Shown here piece by piece: positions 17,340-27,243 of a stretch of DNA of 28,009 bases. Below the pieces are notes generated by a model. It was not told the DNA's origin. It saw only the letters and a list, made by a program, of their open reading frames with translations, and made no database searches. Source of the DNA: Baffinella frigidus (Eukaryota; Cryptophyceae; Cryptomonadales; Baffinellaceae); assembly GCA_026770585.1 (NCBI GenBank), contig MU647716.1, positions 1-28,009 on the forward strand, read 5' to 3'. The position numbers and the translations under genes were made by a program. Every line of letters begins with the position of its first letter. Positions within the stretch are counted from its first letter, which is position 1.

Positions 17340-19130
17340 ATGAGCGGATCTTACCTCCAGCGAATCGGAGGATCCTCGCCCGGACAGCCCGCCGGCAGCA
17401 TGCGCCGCCGACCTCCCGCCGCACCACGCGACGGAGCCCCCGCGACAGCACCAGCTGGAGGCTATGCCCAGTCCCCGGACCACCGCGCTCTGAGATTCGA
17501 GCGCACAGCCTCCAGAGCCGTCGCCATGGAGTACCTCGGTGAGCACATCCACCACAATCAGCAGCACGGCCTCTCGACAGAGGGCATCGTACTTGATTTG
17601 TACTGGAACCAGGAGGCAATGCCCGAACATTCACCGCAGCGCCCGCAACGCGGCATGCAGCCCTGGTCCCCGGCCCCTCAGCCAGGGTCCCCAGCGCAAG
17701 TACACCACCGCGAACGACCGGCATTCGCACGATCCGGACCACCATCCAGTGCCGGATCACCTCGACCGATCGCTCGAAACACTGCCTCGCCACAGGGACG
17801 CTTCGGCGAACCACCACGCTTCAACGAGCGGGGGGGACTGCCCCCCCAGCACGGAGGAATGCCGCCTCTCCAGCAGGGAGGACCACCGCCGCCGAACCTC
17901 CCTGGAGGACAACCGCCCCAGCAGCATCTCCAAGCAGCAGGAATCGCGCCGCAAAACCACCTTGGAGGGCCGAACCTCCAGCCCCACCCTCCAGTCGGAG
18001 GACCGCCAGGCCAGGCAGCACCGCCAGCGCATCCAATCATCGTAGCCTCATTGTTCCGCCCCCCAGTGGCACGCCTCCACCTCTTCGTCGAACGAGAGCG
18101 CCAGGCCTGGCGGGTTCACAGCGACAACTCGTACATGATCCCCAGCCCAACCACCGCGGCCTTCCACCACTGGGACCGGAACCTCCTAGCGCGCATGTGT
18201 CGGACCTTCTGGGATGAATACCGGATGGCAATCAACTGCCTCCTGTACCCCACGGACACGGAATGGAACGCACTGCAGCGCAGGCGCCAATCCGCGGATG
18301 AATTCCAAACCCTTCAACAGCACATCACCTGGAACCAAGGCTTCAACGGCAACCTCCTTCAGATGATCGTCGCCATCTTCCCGTCCTACAACGAATGGAT
18401 CCGCCAGACGGTCCTGAGCGCAGGATGCGCCTTCCGCTTCATGGGCCTGGACCAGGAACCTCCGCGCCACACGGCCCTCTCGAACAAAATCCTCCAGGAA
18501 GTGTACAACGCCATCATCACGTCCACCTCCCAGGGAGACCTGATCGACCCGGCTCCGTCCCGATTCACACTCCTCCACAACCAACGGGACCGCACCGCAC
18601 ACCACATGTGCGCAGTCACGGAAGTGATGCTGGATTTCTACAACGGATCGATCGACACCATCCTTGACAACGAGATAAGCTTTCTCTGGTCAGGATGGGA
18701 TCAGGAGGCAGTACTCCGGTACATGTCCGCGTACATCGCAGACCTGGAGCACACATTCCGCAACGTACTCGGGCATCACACCCTTGAGCCGGAATTGTGT
18801 ACGCAGCTCCAGCTGATCGTAGGGAACATCCACAAATTGTGTACGGACATCGCGTCCGCTCACAAGTGGATCCACCCGGCACCTCCTACGTTCATCTTCC
18901 AAAGCTACACCCTCCAGGACACCGGGTACACCAAGGACCATCCGACCATCGAACACCGCATCGTCCTCCACCCAATCGACTCCAACATGAAGTACACCGC
19001 GCGTGAACTCTACCTTGGCAACTTCATCGGAGCACACGAGTTCGGAGAAATTTGGCTTGATAGTGCTCGGGAAGTCTTCATCGACTCCACCGAGATCACG
19101 GTGGGCCCCGGGCCTCTCACCGACGCCTAA
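17340..19130 (+). CDS. gag: Element C Gag, N-terminal segment up to TAA
   Basis: 596 residues from the first ATG after an in-frame TGA (17322) to a TAA at 19128-19130. The first ~230 residues are disordered-looking and rich in Pro, Gly and Arg. Then comes a mostly helical part with many Trp and aromatic residues (FHHWDRNLLARMCRTFWDEY), as expected for a capsid-like Gag that assembles particles around the RNA. The same frame stays open past the TAA, so this is probably the front of a longer Gag ended early by a nonsense change, or a site of readthrough. No canonical copia Gag motif is recognised here, so the Gag call rests mainly on position. Confidence 0.6.
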   Translation: MSGSYLQRIGGSSPGQPAGSMRRRPPAAPRDGAPATAPAGGYAQSPDHRALRFERTASRAVAMEYLGEHIHHNQQHGLSTEGIVLDLYWNQEAMPEHSPQRPQRGMQPWSPAPQPGSPAQVHHRERPAFARSGPPSSAGSPRPIARNTASPQGRFGEPPRFNERGGLPPQHGGMPPLQQGGPPPPNLPGGQPPQQHLQAAGIAPQNHLGGPNLQPHPPVGGPPGQAAPPAHPIIVASLFRPPVARLHLFVERERQAWRVHSDNSYMIPSPTTAAFHHWDRNLLARMCRTFWDEYRMAINCLLYPTDTEWNALQRRRQSADEFQTLQQHITWNQGFNGNLLQMIVAIFPSYNEWIRQTVLSAGCAFRFMGLDQEPPRHTALSNKILQEVYNAIITSTSQGDLIDPAPSRFTLLHNQRDRTAHHMCAVTEVMLDFYNGSIDTILDNEISFLWSGWDQEAVLRYMSAYIADLEHTFRNVLGHHTLEPELCTQLQLIVGNIHKLCTDIASAHKWIHPAPPTFIFQSYTLQDTGYTKDHPTIEHRIVLHPIDSNMKYTARELYLGNFIGAHEFGEIWLDSAREVFIDSTEITVGPGPLTDA

Positions 19131-19943
19131 TGGAAACTGAGCGTCCAGAAACCTCAGCCTCAGGGCCTGTCTCTCTACGGATCGATCCCTGGATTTACCC
19201 CGCACCCCTTCCCGGGATACGGGACGCAAACCCAGGCGACAGCACCCTTCACACCGGCTCCCTCAGCCATCATCCTCGCTACGACGGACGGATCCCTGTG
19301 GTTCGTGCGCCAGAAAGGAATGGTTAAGGCACCGTGCGACGTCCCCAAAGGCAAATCTCCATTCGGCCACAAGACAGACCTCCCGGACATCATCGAACAC
19401 CTCAAAGCCGTCCTCAAAACATGGTTCGGAGGCGTCGACATCACCGGGCTTCTCCGAAACCATCCCCACCTCAACATGAAGAGGCGGGTCTTCGAGAACG
19501 TCATCCCAGGCACCTTCGACAGCGAGGGGCACAACAGCCCTGAGTACCGCGAGATCGTGGGACAGATGTGGGCCGACGTTTTCCTGAAAGAAACGCACAC
19601 ACCTTTCTACGCCGCGGCGATGGAACTTCTCGCACAGCTAGGCCACCTGTCCATGGAGTCCTTCCGCAAGGACAAGAAACACTGGTGGGAGTTCAACCTG
19701 GCCATCGAAGAGCACATGATCGCACTCTGGATCGGCAAGAAACACCTTGCCAACTCCGGCTTCATCGGAATCACCAGCGCCCTCTGCAACCTCGAGCTCG
19801 GACACTCCGCGGACGACCTCCCGATGCAGTACCTCCAGCAACTGGCCTCCATCTGGCAACTCGACCAAAAGAACACCCAGGAGTCCATCCTCGAGCTCAG
19901 GAAGGAGTTCCACGACGTCCTTCAATTCCGCAATAACATCTAG
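19131..19943 (+). pseudogene. gag: Element C Gag, middle segment between TAA and TAG
   Basis: Open in the same frame as the preceding segment, from just after the TAA (19128-19130) to a TAG (19941-19943). The first ATG-led stretch starts within VRQKGMVK at about 19320. The translation is helical with aromatic residues (EYREIVGQMWADVF, KKHWWEFNLAIEEHMIALW, MQYLQQLASIWQL), much like the capsid part of copia Gag proteins (UBN2/DUF4219-like layout), but I cannot name a family. The frame continues past the TAG without a shift. Either stop could have arisen from CAA or CAG by one C-to-T change. Confidence 0.5.
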
Positions 19944-22136
19944 TCCGATGAAACTTGCGAGAAGATCTCACTCCTCCAGGGAACGTGGGCTCGCGCTCCC
20001 AAGGAGCTGAAAGATCACGTCCCGGACCTCATCATCACCTCCACGGAACGCGCAATCCGCATCGCTATGGCCATTGACGTGGACTGCGGTCACTACAACA
20101 AGCTCCTCATCACTCAGTTCCAAACTAAGCTGATGCCCATTCTCTCTCAGGGAGGATGGACTGGACCTAACGCGTTCACCCTCCAACAATTCTGTGAGGA
20201 CGTCCGTGAAATGAACCGCCTGGGACGCGTCTTCGACCTGCGAATGAACACCGACGAGGAAGATCAACCGGCCAAAGTGAGCATCCTCGCCACCAACCTC
20301 CTGGACAATAACGCCAAAACTCCAGCGCGGAAGAGCACTCCGGGCCCCGCGCCAGCAACATCCAATACCGAAGCGCGGACGTGTCGCTTCTGCAACACGC
20401 TCGTCGTCTGGTCTCCAACCACCACCTGGGCCGACCACGATTGCCCCGTTCCCTACCAGAACCGCGGACGCGCGTCATCTCCGTCAGGATGCCGCCGGTG
20501 CAACAAACCGCGCCAGGAATGCACCTGCGAGAACTCCCGCTCCCGCAGCCGCGATCGTTCGGATTCCCGAGGCCGCAGCCACGGCCGGGACGATCTCCAG
20601 GACGCCAACGACAACGCCGACACCCCCTGGGTGCCCCACCCTCCCAAGGATCGGCCCAACGATCGCAGGACCAACGATCGGGGAGGCGGTAACAGGCGCA
20701 CCATCGGGCATGGGCACGGCCCCTCGATGTGCACCCTGCTCGCCTCCCTCATCATCGTGACCAGCATCCCCTCCACCCTCGCCATCAACGAGGACTTCGA
20801 ATCGCCCGACGCAGTATTCGAAAACTGCTTCGTCAGCGTCTGGTCTTTGATCATGACCAGCGTGGCCATGCTCACCATCCAGAAGCTCGCTCGAATCGGA
20901 TGTCAATTCGCGTCTATCTTCTTACCTGCGTGGGCGTTCCACGCACACCAGGCGACGAGCACCACCACGGACAACACCGTCAACGCGTCAATCCTGCTCC
21001 TCATAGCAATGACAGCCAGCGCATTCACCCTGTCACCGTTCCTGCTACCCCGCCGCAACAAGATGACTGCTCTGTATCGGTTGATGCGTCTTCTGACCAC
21101 CATCTCCATCATGACTGTCATAGGCCTCGCAATACTGGGGTCCATCTGGGTGTCCTACAACGGCCCGTCTCATAAATCACTGGACACTACGCCCCTGGAG
21201 ACGCCCTCCACGCCACCCCCTGAGAAATCTTGGGAACCAACGGCCGACGAGTACTCCTTCCAGCACCATTTCTACAGTCCGCTCTGGCACGAGCGCGCAC
21301 CTCCGAACTCCAGGACGCGCCTCCACCATGGAAACATGTGGGAGCCCTCCGTTGACACCGACACCCTCACCGAACGGCTCCTTCAAGCATGCTGGACCAA
21401 CGGAGGCCTCAGTCACCTGACCACCGCCGTCAGTGCCCTCGGCATCTTCATCGGACTTCAGATGCTCACCCACCACCAGTGCCTGCGCATCCACCACGCC
21501 ACTCACATGGTCCCGTCAAGGATGCCAAGGATTCCTCGTCGCGCGTACGTCATGGCACTCCTGTTCACGCTGACTCTCCTGGGAAGCTCCGGCGCCACAC
21601 GTTCCTCGATGCCCGGCGCGGGCTCGGAACCCACGTGCACGGCCTCCACGAAGCCCCCTCCGGCCACTCCAGCACCCACGCCGGGATCCCCGGAGGCACC
21701 ACATGCCTACAAGCACCACGTGCCGGGCACCCCGACTCCAACGGACCCCCCACAGTCCGATGCCCACTCCGAAGGACACAGCTCTGAACAACCGCCTCCG
21801 TTTACAGTTCCCAACACCGGAACCCTAATCGAACAATACGATAAGCTGCTGGCGTGCACGGCGTCGCTCCCAGACAACCTCCTCCGCTCCATCTACTTGA
21901 TCGACACTGGAACCCAGATCACTCTGGTGTGTTCATTGCAAAATCTGACCAACGTAGTGGAACTGAACAGCCCCCTCGCCTGGGGGGGAGCGACCGCGGG
22001 AGCAGCCCAATTCGCTTCGCACAAGGGAGACCTCACGGTCCACCTGCGCACGGCTGACGGGGAAAGCCACCCAACCGTCATCCCGGGAGCCTACTACTCG
22101 GCCACCGCGCGTTCTCAACGCAGTCTCCACGAGTGA
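19944..22136 (+). CDS. Element C nucleocapsid, hydrophobic block and aspartic protease
   Basis: 730 codons after the TAG, in the same frame as Gag. After a helical stretch there is a CRFC-X14-H-X-C finger (20382-20443), a CX2CX6CXC cluster (20490-20528) and an RS/RD tract, so an RNA-binding nucleocapsid. Next come about five hydrophobic segments: a signal-peptide-like MCTLLASLIIVTSIPSTLA (from 20727), VWSLIMTSVAMLTI, ILLLIAMTASAF, LTTISIMTVIGLAILGSIW, then, after a polar stretch, VSALGIFIGLQML and VMALLFTLTLL. A retropepsin follows with LIDTGTQITLV (catalytic Asp at 21903-21905), which would cleave the polyprotein. The frame ends at TGA 22134-22136, just where copia proteases continue; the continuation is in the +1 frame. 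A membrane block before the protease is not usual for copia. Confidence 0.75.
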   Translation, partial: SDETCEKISLLQGTWARAPKELKDHVPDLIITSTERAIRIAMAIDVDCGHYNKLLITQFQTKLMPILSQGGWTGPNAFTLQQFCEDVREMNRLGRVFDLRMNTDEEDQPAKVSILATNLLDNNAKTPARKSTPGPAPATSNTEARTCRFCNTLVVWSPTTTWADHDCPVPYQNRGRASSPSGCRRCNKPRQECTCENSRSRSRDRSDSRGRSHGRDDLQDANDNADTPWVPHPPKDRPNDRRTNDRGGGNRRTIGHGHGPSMCTLLASLIIVTSIPSTLAINEDFESPDAVFENCFVSVWSLIMTSVAMLTIQKLARIGCQFASIFLPAWAFHAHQATSTTTDNTVNASILLLIAMTASAFTLSPFLLPRRNKMTALYRLMRLLTTISIMTVIGLAILGSIWVSYNGPSHKSLDTTPLETPSTPPPEKSWEPTADEYSFQHHFYSPLWHERAPPNSRTRLHHGNMWEPSVDTDTLTERLLQACWTNGGLSHLTTAVSALGIFIGLQMLTHHQCLRIHHATHMVPSRMPRIPRRAYVMALLFTLTLLGSSGATRSSMPGAGSEPTCTASTKPPPATPAPTPGSPEAPHAYKHHVPGTPTPTDPPQSDAHSEGHSSEQPPPFTVPNTGTLIEQYDKLLACTASLPDNLLRSIYLIDTGTQITLVCSLQNLTNVVELNSPLAWGGATAGAAQFASHKGDLTVHLRTADGESHPTVIPGAYYSATARSQRSLHE

Positions 22137-24183
22137 CCTGCTCGCGGCAGAGGTATCTCTGCAGCTGAACACGGAACAACCCAGTGAGGCCCTCGTTGTT
22201 TTCAACGGCTCGGACCACGCTCGTCACACAGCAAAAGTTAGGTGGATCGAATCACTCCCCTTTCTTCCGACAGCCAACCTCCAACCGCGGACTGGACTCG
22301 ACGCGCCTCCTGAAGTCCCATCGATCTTCTCGTGTATGCTCGGGAAACTTCCTCCCGCAGACTACATGCACCTGATCTTCGACCACTGCCCTAAAGAGGT
22401 GCTCCAACGCATCCTCGCTAGAACAGTTGGACTTGCCCCCAAAACTCTGAAGTTTTGCAACATGTCCGGAAAATGTCACACCTGCATGGAAACGCGCGGA
22501 CGCGTTCCAGACAGCAACGACTCTGACCTCCCGGAGATGGTCGTCGCAATCGATGATCTCTGGTGCATGGACCTGATCAACTTCCCGAGCGCTCCGAGCA
22601 TGGACGGCAACAAGCACTGCTTGATCATCGTGGACGCGTTTTCTTCCTACCGCACCGTGCTCTTCGCACCCACCAAGAACAAGCTCATCTCCCAGCTGGA
22701 GACCCACCTCCAATGGCACTTCAACTACACCGGCCGCCGTCCTCGATACTTCCAAACAGACGGCGCCGGTGAACTGGTGGATGGAAACATCAAAACCCTG
22801 ATGACCAAATACGGGATCTCCCAACGCACATCCGAACCTTATGACGCTCGGGCCAATGGCCGAGCCGAAAAGAGCGTAGATATGGCGTGCAAGTACCTCC
22901 GATCCACGCTTCAGCATTCGGGTCTGTCCTACAAGTTCTGGCCACACGCCTTGACCTACTGGACTCAAATCCGCAACCGAATTCCACTGCGTAGCAACGC
23001 CACCAGCAAAGAGGACACCATCGGAGAAAGCCCCTTCTCGCTCTACTTTCCAAGTGCAGCCAACGATATCTCCTCATTCGCAATATTCGGTGCGTTCACG
23101 ACCATTCATCTGACTAAGCAACGTATGCAAGACCTGGGTCTGCACACGAAGCTGGATGTCAACAGCGTGTCAGGAGTGTTCCTGGGAGTCGCGCCTCCGG
23201 GCCGCTCCCGGAAGGGCATGTACGTCTACATCCAGGCCCTCAACAAAGTCATCGTTGTCCGTAAAGGCAACGTCGACGGGACCTGGCTCCCGTACCGCCG
23301 AGTCAACAGACGTCTGAAAGCCTTCGAAACCCCGGGCCTCCCCGAGTCCATGCTTCTCACGCGTGAAGAACTCAGAGGACAACTCACCCGGATGCACATC
23401 GACTTCCCCGATATTGCCCTCGCTCACGAGGAAGACGGCCAGAGCACCTTCGAAATCTCCGTACCTCATGCGGACGATGAGGACTTGGCGGCACTCTACG
23501 CACCGCGGAACCACGCGGGATCGGGTCAAATACTCCCCTTCCAGGAGAGCCTCGATCAGCGAGATACCAACCGATCCACGAGTGACAGGAGGAATGCAGA
23601 AGTTCGCCAGAGCTTTCGCGCACAGCGCACGCAGCCCTGGAGCTCACTGTCTGACGCCGACCTGGTCGCGTTCTTCGAAACCTTCCGAATCGCTCTGCTC
23701 CTGCCTCCATCTTTCTTTGGATCGGATCCCAAACGCTACGCGATTCGCGGTCACCGGATGAGACCAACCAAGCCTTACCCTGTATTGGCAAAGTTGGCAG
23801 GATACCAGACCCTCGGAACCTCTGCCTCCCCAGACTTTAATTACTGGGTAGCAGGCCCGGGATCCGGCACCTTTGGAGACCTCCACATCCACGGACCACA
23901 CTCATCCTTGCGAGCGGCGATGAACTCTCGCTGGCCCCTGGGAACACCACCCGTTGAACTCGCGGCCTCCAGCGCCTCCGGAACCCGCACCACCGCGCGC
24001 GGAACTTCTGCGCCGGAAATGCGAATTGTCGGCGACCGCCGCCGCCACATCCTCTCCGGCCTCCAAACGAGCGAAACTGCCTCCCGCCGCCACGTCCACG
24101 AGGAAATCTGTCTCACCACGACGATCTCCTCGTGTGCCAGCAGCCGTGCTGACGACACTCTGCGCAGCACTGACGTGGAGTGA
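22111..24183 (+). CDS. int: Element C integrase, +1 to the gag-protease frame
   Basis: Inserts the cDNA into the host genome. The frame picks up at about 22111 with VLNAVSTSDLLAAEV, which resembles the protease-integrase junction of copia proteins; the first good ATG is 22336. An HHCC zinc-binding motif is visible (H-X4-H near 22369-22386, then CHTC), as is a DDE core: Asp in CMDL, Asp in FQTDGAGE and Glu in NGRAEKS, with 35 residues between the last two. Downstream, SGVFLGVAPPGRSRKG fits the copia integrase C-terminal region. The last ~85 codons before TGA 24181-24183 probably are not authentic, because the proline/lysine-rich linker to RT is read in the next frame. All catalytic residues are intact. 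Confidence 0.9.
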   Translation, partial: VLNAVSTSDLLAAEVSLQLNTEQPSEALVVFNGSDHARHTAKVRWIESLPFLPTANLQPRTGLDAPPEVPSIFSCMLGKLPPADYMHLIFDHCPKEVLQRILARTVGLAPKTLKFCNMSGKCHTCMETRGRVPDSNDSDLPEMVVAIDDLWCMDLINFPSAPSMDGNKHCLIIVDAFSSYRTVLFAPTKNKLISQLETHLQWHFNYTGRRPRYFQTDGAGELVDGNIKTLMTKYGISQRTSEPYDARANGRAEKSVDMACKYLRSTLQHSGLSYKFWPHALTYWTQIRNRIPLRSNATSKEDTIGESPFSLYFPSAANDISSFAIFGAFTTIHLTKQRMQDLGLHTKLDVNSVSGVFLGVAPPGRSRKGMYVYIQALNKVIVVRKGNVDGTWLPYRRVNRRLKAFETPGLPESMLLTREELRGQLTRMHIDFPDIALAHEEDGQSTFEISVPHADDEDLAALYAPRNHAGSGQILPFQESLDQRDTNRSTSDRRNAEVRQSFRAQRTQPWSSLSDADLVAFFETFRIALLLPPSFFGSDPKRYAIRGHRMRPTKPYPVLAKLAGYQTLGTSASPDFNYWVAGPGSGTFGDLHIHGPHSSLRAAMNSRWPLGTPPVELAASSASGTRTTARGTSAPEMRIVGDRRRHILSGLQTSETASRRHVHEEICLTTTISSCASSRADDTLRSTDVE

Positions 24184-24994
24184 TCCAATCGAGCAACCAC
24201 CCGCTTCCGATGGTAGGAGCCCGCTCATCACCCTCACCTCCTCGGAAGCGGCTCACGCTGTGCGCGACATGACAGACGCACTACACGTGCCTCTCTGGGC
24301 AGCTGCCCCCGCTCCGAGAGCTGAATTGGCACGCGCGGAACAAGCCCTCTCGGCCGCGTACTCCAACACGACCTACGAGCATCGCGACATACATCAAGCA
24401 ACCGGTACGGTGGAGAATCTCCAATCGGTGATCGTGGGCGCCGCCGTTTATCCTGACGCACTCGACTCCACCGTAGTGCATCACCGTCTAATAGCTCAGG
24501 CCACCGACGGCTCCACCCGTCTCATTGGAGTCTCGGAACTCGCACACCACCCGGCTTCCGAGAGGGAACCCAGAAAGATCCACGCACCAACGGTACTTTG
24601 CCTCCCCGTTGCAACCACCCACCGCGAGACTCGTCTCAAAGTGTGTGAAGAACAATTGGAAGCAGTCGAGGACTACTCCAGCGAACTTCTCGACGAAATA
24701 TCACGCAACTGGACCAAAGATGACGAGTACACGTACTCATCATCTCCGGGGAGTACCTCCATACGAGTCTCTGCCGTGTCAGCCACCGGAGCGCCACTGG
24801 TGGACGTCGCGCCCCTCAGCATCCTAGCCTGCGCCGCTTCATCTATGATCGATCTTACCTCGCGCCCGGAACCACCACCGGAGGTCCACGAGGAACCAGC
24901 AGATCGCGCGACCAAAAAGGCCCTGCTAAACGTCCCACCCGGCCTGTCCGATGTTCCGAGCAACCTCCGCGAGGCCCGCCGACGCCCCGATTGA
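23924..24994 (+). pseudogene. Element C integrase-RT linker, stopped by TGA
   Basis: Open in frame +1 to integrase from 23924 to a TGA at 24992-24994. It starts Pro/Ala-rich and carries a basic, nuclear-localisation-like patch (SKRAK, then RKSVSPRRSPR), which copia elements often have after integrase. The middle part has no motif I know. The end (SNLREARRRPD) leads straight into the RT N-terminus (EEWKEACLLEMNTL) in the same frame, so the TGA interrupts a conserved stretch. CGA to TGA by one CpG transition would explain it. Confidence 0.6.
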
Positions 24995-26665
24995 GAGGAA
25001 TGGAAGGAGGCATGCCTCCTGGAAATGAACACGCTGATCGCGAACGGCACCATCGAACTCGCCACGCCTCCTCCAGGCGCAAAGATCGTGCAGTCCACCA
25101 CCAACCTGCGCATGAAGCGGGACGCGGACGGAGAACCCTGTCGCCGCAAAGCTCGCTACTGCGCACGAGGAGACACCTACTCTGCGGGCAAAGACGTCCC
25201 CATCTTCGCTCCAACTGCTCCCTGGACAGTCGTCCGGATGCTCCTCGCCATTGCTTGCGCAATGTCCTGGAAGGTCAAAACCTTCGACGTAGCGGCAGCT
25301 TTCACCTCCGTCGATCGAACTGGCCTCCCAGACATTTGGCTTCGTGCACCTCCTCACCTTGGTTACCCCAAGGACCAAGCTTTTCACCTCAAGAAGAACT
25401 TGTACGGATTCGCACACAGCCCTCGCGCATTCTACGATGACTACGCTGCATTCATCCTTGGCCTCGGCTTTGTTCGATGCTCGTACGACAAGACCCTCTT
25501 CAAACGACACACCACCAAGGGAACCATTTACATGAGCATGTACGTGGATGATGCCCTCGTGGTCGCCTCGACCGAGGAAGCCTGGACCGAACTCATCTCC
25601 GAGATCGAAGAACGCTACGAACTCTCCAGCAAAGGCGACGCCACTCTGCACCTTGGTCTCACCATCGAGCATGACCTGGAGAAAGGGACCCTCACCCTAG
25701 GCAACACGAAGTACATCGAACTCCTGGCTGAGCGCTTCAACACCCCCCTCGACGCTAAGGAGACGACTCCCTTCAAAACGCCGAAGACTCGCCTCTACCC
25801 GGGCGAGATCACCGGGGAATCCGTAGTGGGACTGCGCGAACAGCAAGCGTACCGCGCCGGAGTTGGCAGCATCAACTGGCTGGCAACCACCAACCGCCCG
25901 GACCTCTCCTTCGCAGTATTGCAGCTGTCCCGCTACATCTCCGCACCGACCCCGACTCATGTCATGGCCCTCCAACACGTTCTGCGCTACGTGGTGGCAA
26001 CCCGCGCACAGGCCATCACATATCGCCGGGACCCCGTCATCTGTCCAGCAATTCGTACTGCGGAATCACCTGAAATGGTTGAGAGAAACCAGTTATGCGG
26101 ATTCTGTGACGCGGATTTCGCCAACGACGTGGCCACTCGCAAATCTCACACCGGGTACGCCTTCCTGCTCAACCACGCCGCAGTTGACTGGAAATCATCA
26201 CAACAGCGCCTAGTCGCCTCATCCTCCACGGAATCGGAGTACCTGGCTCTGTCGCACTGCGTCAAAACAGCTCAGTACCTCCGCCACATTCTGGCGTTCA
26301 TGGACCTGCCTCAAGAGAGCCCGACTCCAATCTTCGAGGACAACGCAGCATACATTTGCCTGTGTAACAGTGACTCTCACGAGAGCCGAGTGAAACACCT
26401 CGACATTCACCTCCACAACGCACGCGAGCACGTCGCCCGAGGAACCGTCGCCCTGCACTACGTCACCACGGCGTGTCAGGCAGCAGACTTCTTGACCAAG
26501 GCTGTGGCGAACGCCCTGATGGCCCGCCCCATGGCCATACTCTTCGGCTCCGCCATCTCCGCCTGGGACAACGGCACCAAGGACATGAAACGTCCAGAAC
26601 AACGCTTTCTGGTACCTTTCGCTCCTCTGAGCGCACGTGCTGCCCCGGAAGCCGGTGCTAAATAA
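24995..26665 (+). CDS. pol: Element C reverse transcriptase and RNase H
   Basis: Copies the element RNA into DNA and removes the RNA strand. After the TGA at 24992 the frame continues with EEWKEACLLEMNTL, then RRKARYCARGD, FDVAAAF (first catalytic Asp), KKNLYGFAHSPRAFY and the active site YVDD (25541-25552), all diagnostic of Ty1/copia RT. GVGSINWLATTNRPDLSFAV marks the region before RNase H. RNase H follows with FCDADFAND, SSSTESEYLAL and EDNAAY as acidic residues, then KHLDIHLHNAREHV and DFLTKAV. The frame ends at 26665 with about 50 non-conserved residues. The first ATG is 25025, inside the domain, so translation must come from upstream as part of the polyprotein. All catalytic motifs are intact. 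Confidence 0.93.
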   Translation, partial: EEWKEACLLEMNTLIANGTIELATPPPGAKIVQSTTNLRMKRDADGEPCRRKARYCARGDTYSAGKDVPIFAPTAPWTVVRMLLAIACAMSWKVKTFDVAAAFTSVDRTGLPDIWLRAPPHLGYPKDQAFHLKKNLYGFAHSPRAFYDDYAAFILGLGFVRCSYDKTLFKRHTTKGTIYMSMYVDDALVVASTEEAWTELISEIEERYELSSKGDATLHLGLTIEHDLEKGTLTLGNTKYIELLAERFNTPLDAKETTPFKTPKTRLYPGEITGESVVGLREQQAYRAGVGSINWLATTNRPDLSFAVLQLSRYISAPTPTHVMALQHVLRYVVATRAQAITYRRDPVICPAIRTAESPEMVERNQLCGFCDADFANDVATRKSHTGYAFLLNHAAVDWKSSQQRLVASSSTESEYLALSHCVKTAQYLRHILAFMDLPQESPTPIFEDNAAYICLCNSDSHESRVKHLDIHLHNAREHVARGTVALHYVTTACQAADFLTKAVANALMARPMAILFGSAISAWDNGTKDMKRPEQRFLVPFAPLSARAAPEAGAK

Positions 26666-27243
26666 CCCGCACTCGGATCGTCGCCAACCTCCGCGAGGCA
26701 GACCTCGCATCGTCAACGGATACTTCACACCTCCGTCACACTTCTGCAGCTCTTCTCACCCACGTCTGGTCTCATCGAGCCGGGGGGGGAAAGGCGTGAA
26801 AGTCTACCTGAATACTACAACATCACCGGGGAAGAATCCTCCAAGAAAGTCCTCCATGGACCAACGGACGGACAACTGCTCCAAGCCCCTCAGAGAGGGC
26901 GCAACGGATTGCAACTCCCCAGAGAGGGTTAACCTCTCAGAGAGGGTCACCATCAAAACGACCCTCGTGATCTTGTCCCCCAAAAGGACAAAAGAAACGA
27001 AAGATCGCAGTCACTCCCTCCCCCTCTCCTAGAGAGGGCGGCAACGGATGTAAAACGCAACGGAAGCCAATAACACCCGACATCGATCAAAAAATACGAC
27101 TCGAAAGACTCTGCACGCACAGCTGCAAGACACACAAACATCGAGACACGATCTCTGATACATACTCTCCTTCATTTGTTCTCGAAACACTTCACTCACC
27201 CATCCTACCGCGAAACCCTGAACGTAGTCTAGATACCTCTACC
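26666..27243. other. Non-coding part of element C 3' region
   Basis: Between the end of RNase H and the antisense ORF I see no conserved gene. CAGAGAGGG or a near variant recurs at 26891, 26920, 26938 and 27030. Two of the copies extend to AGAGAGGGCG(G)CAACGGAT. Confidence 0.45.

Noticed and set aside
26880-27050. CRISPR-like array from AGAGAGGG repeats
   Set aside because: The repeats are only 8-9 bp with irregular spacing, and the context is a eukaryotic retrotransposon.
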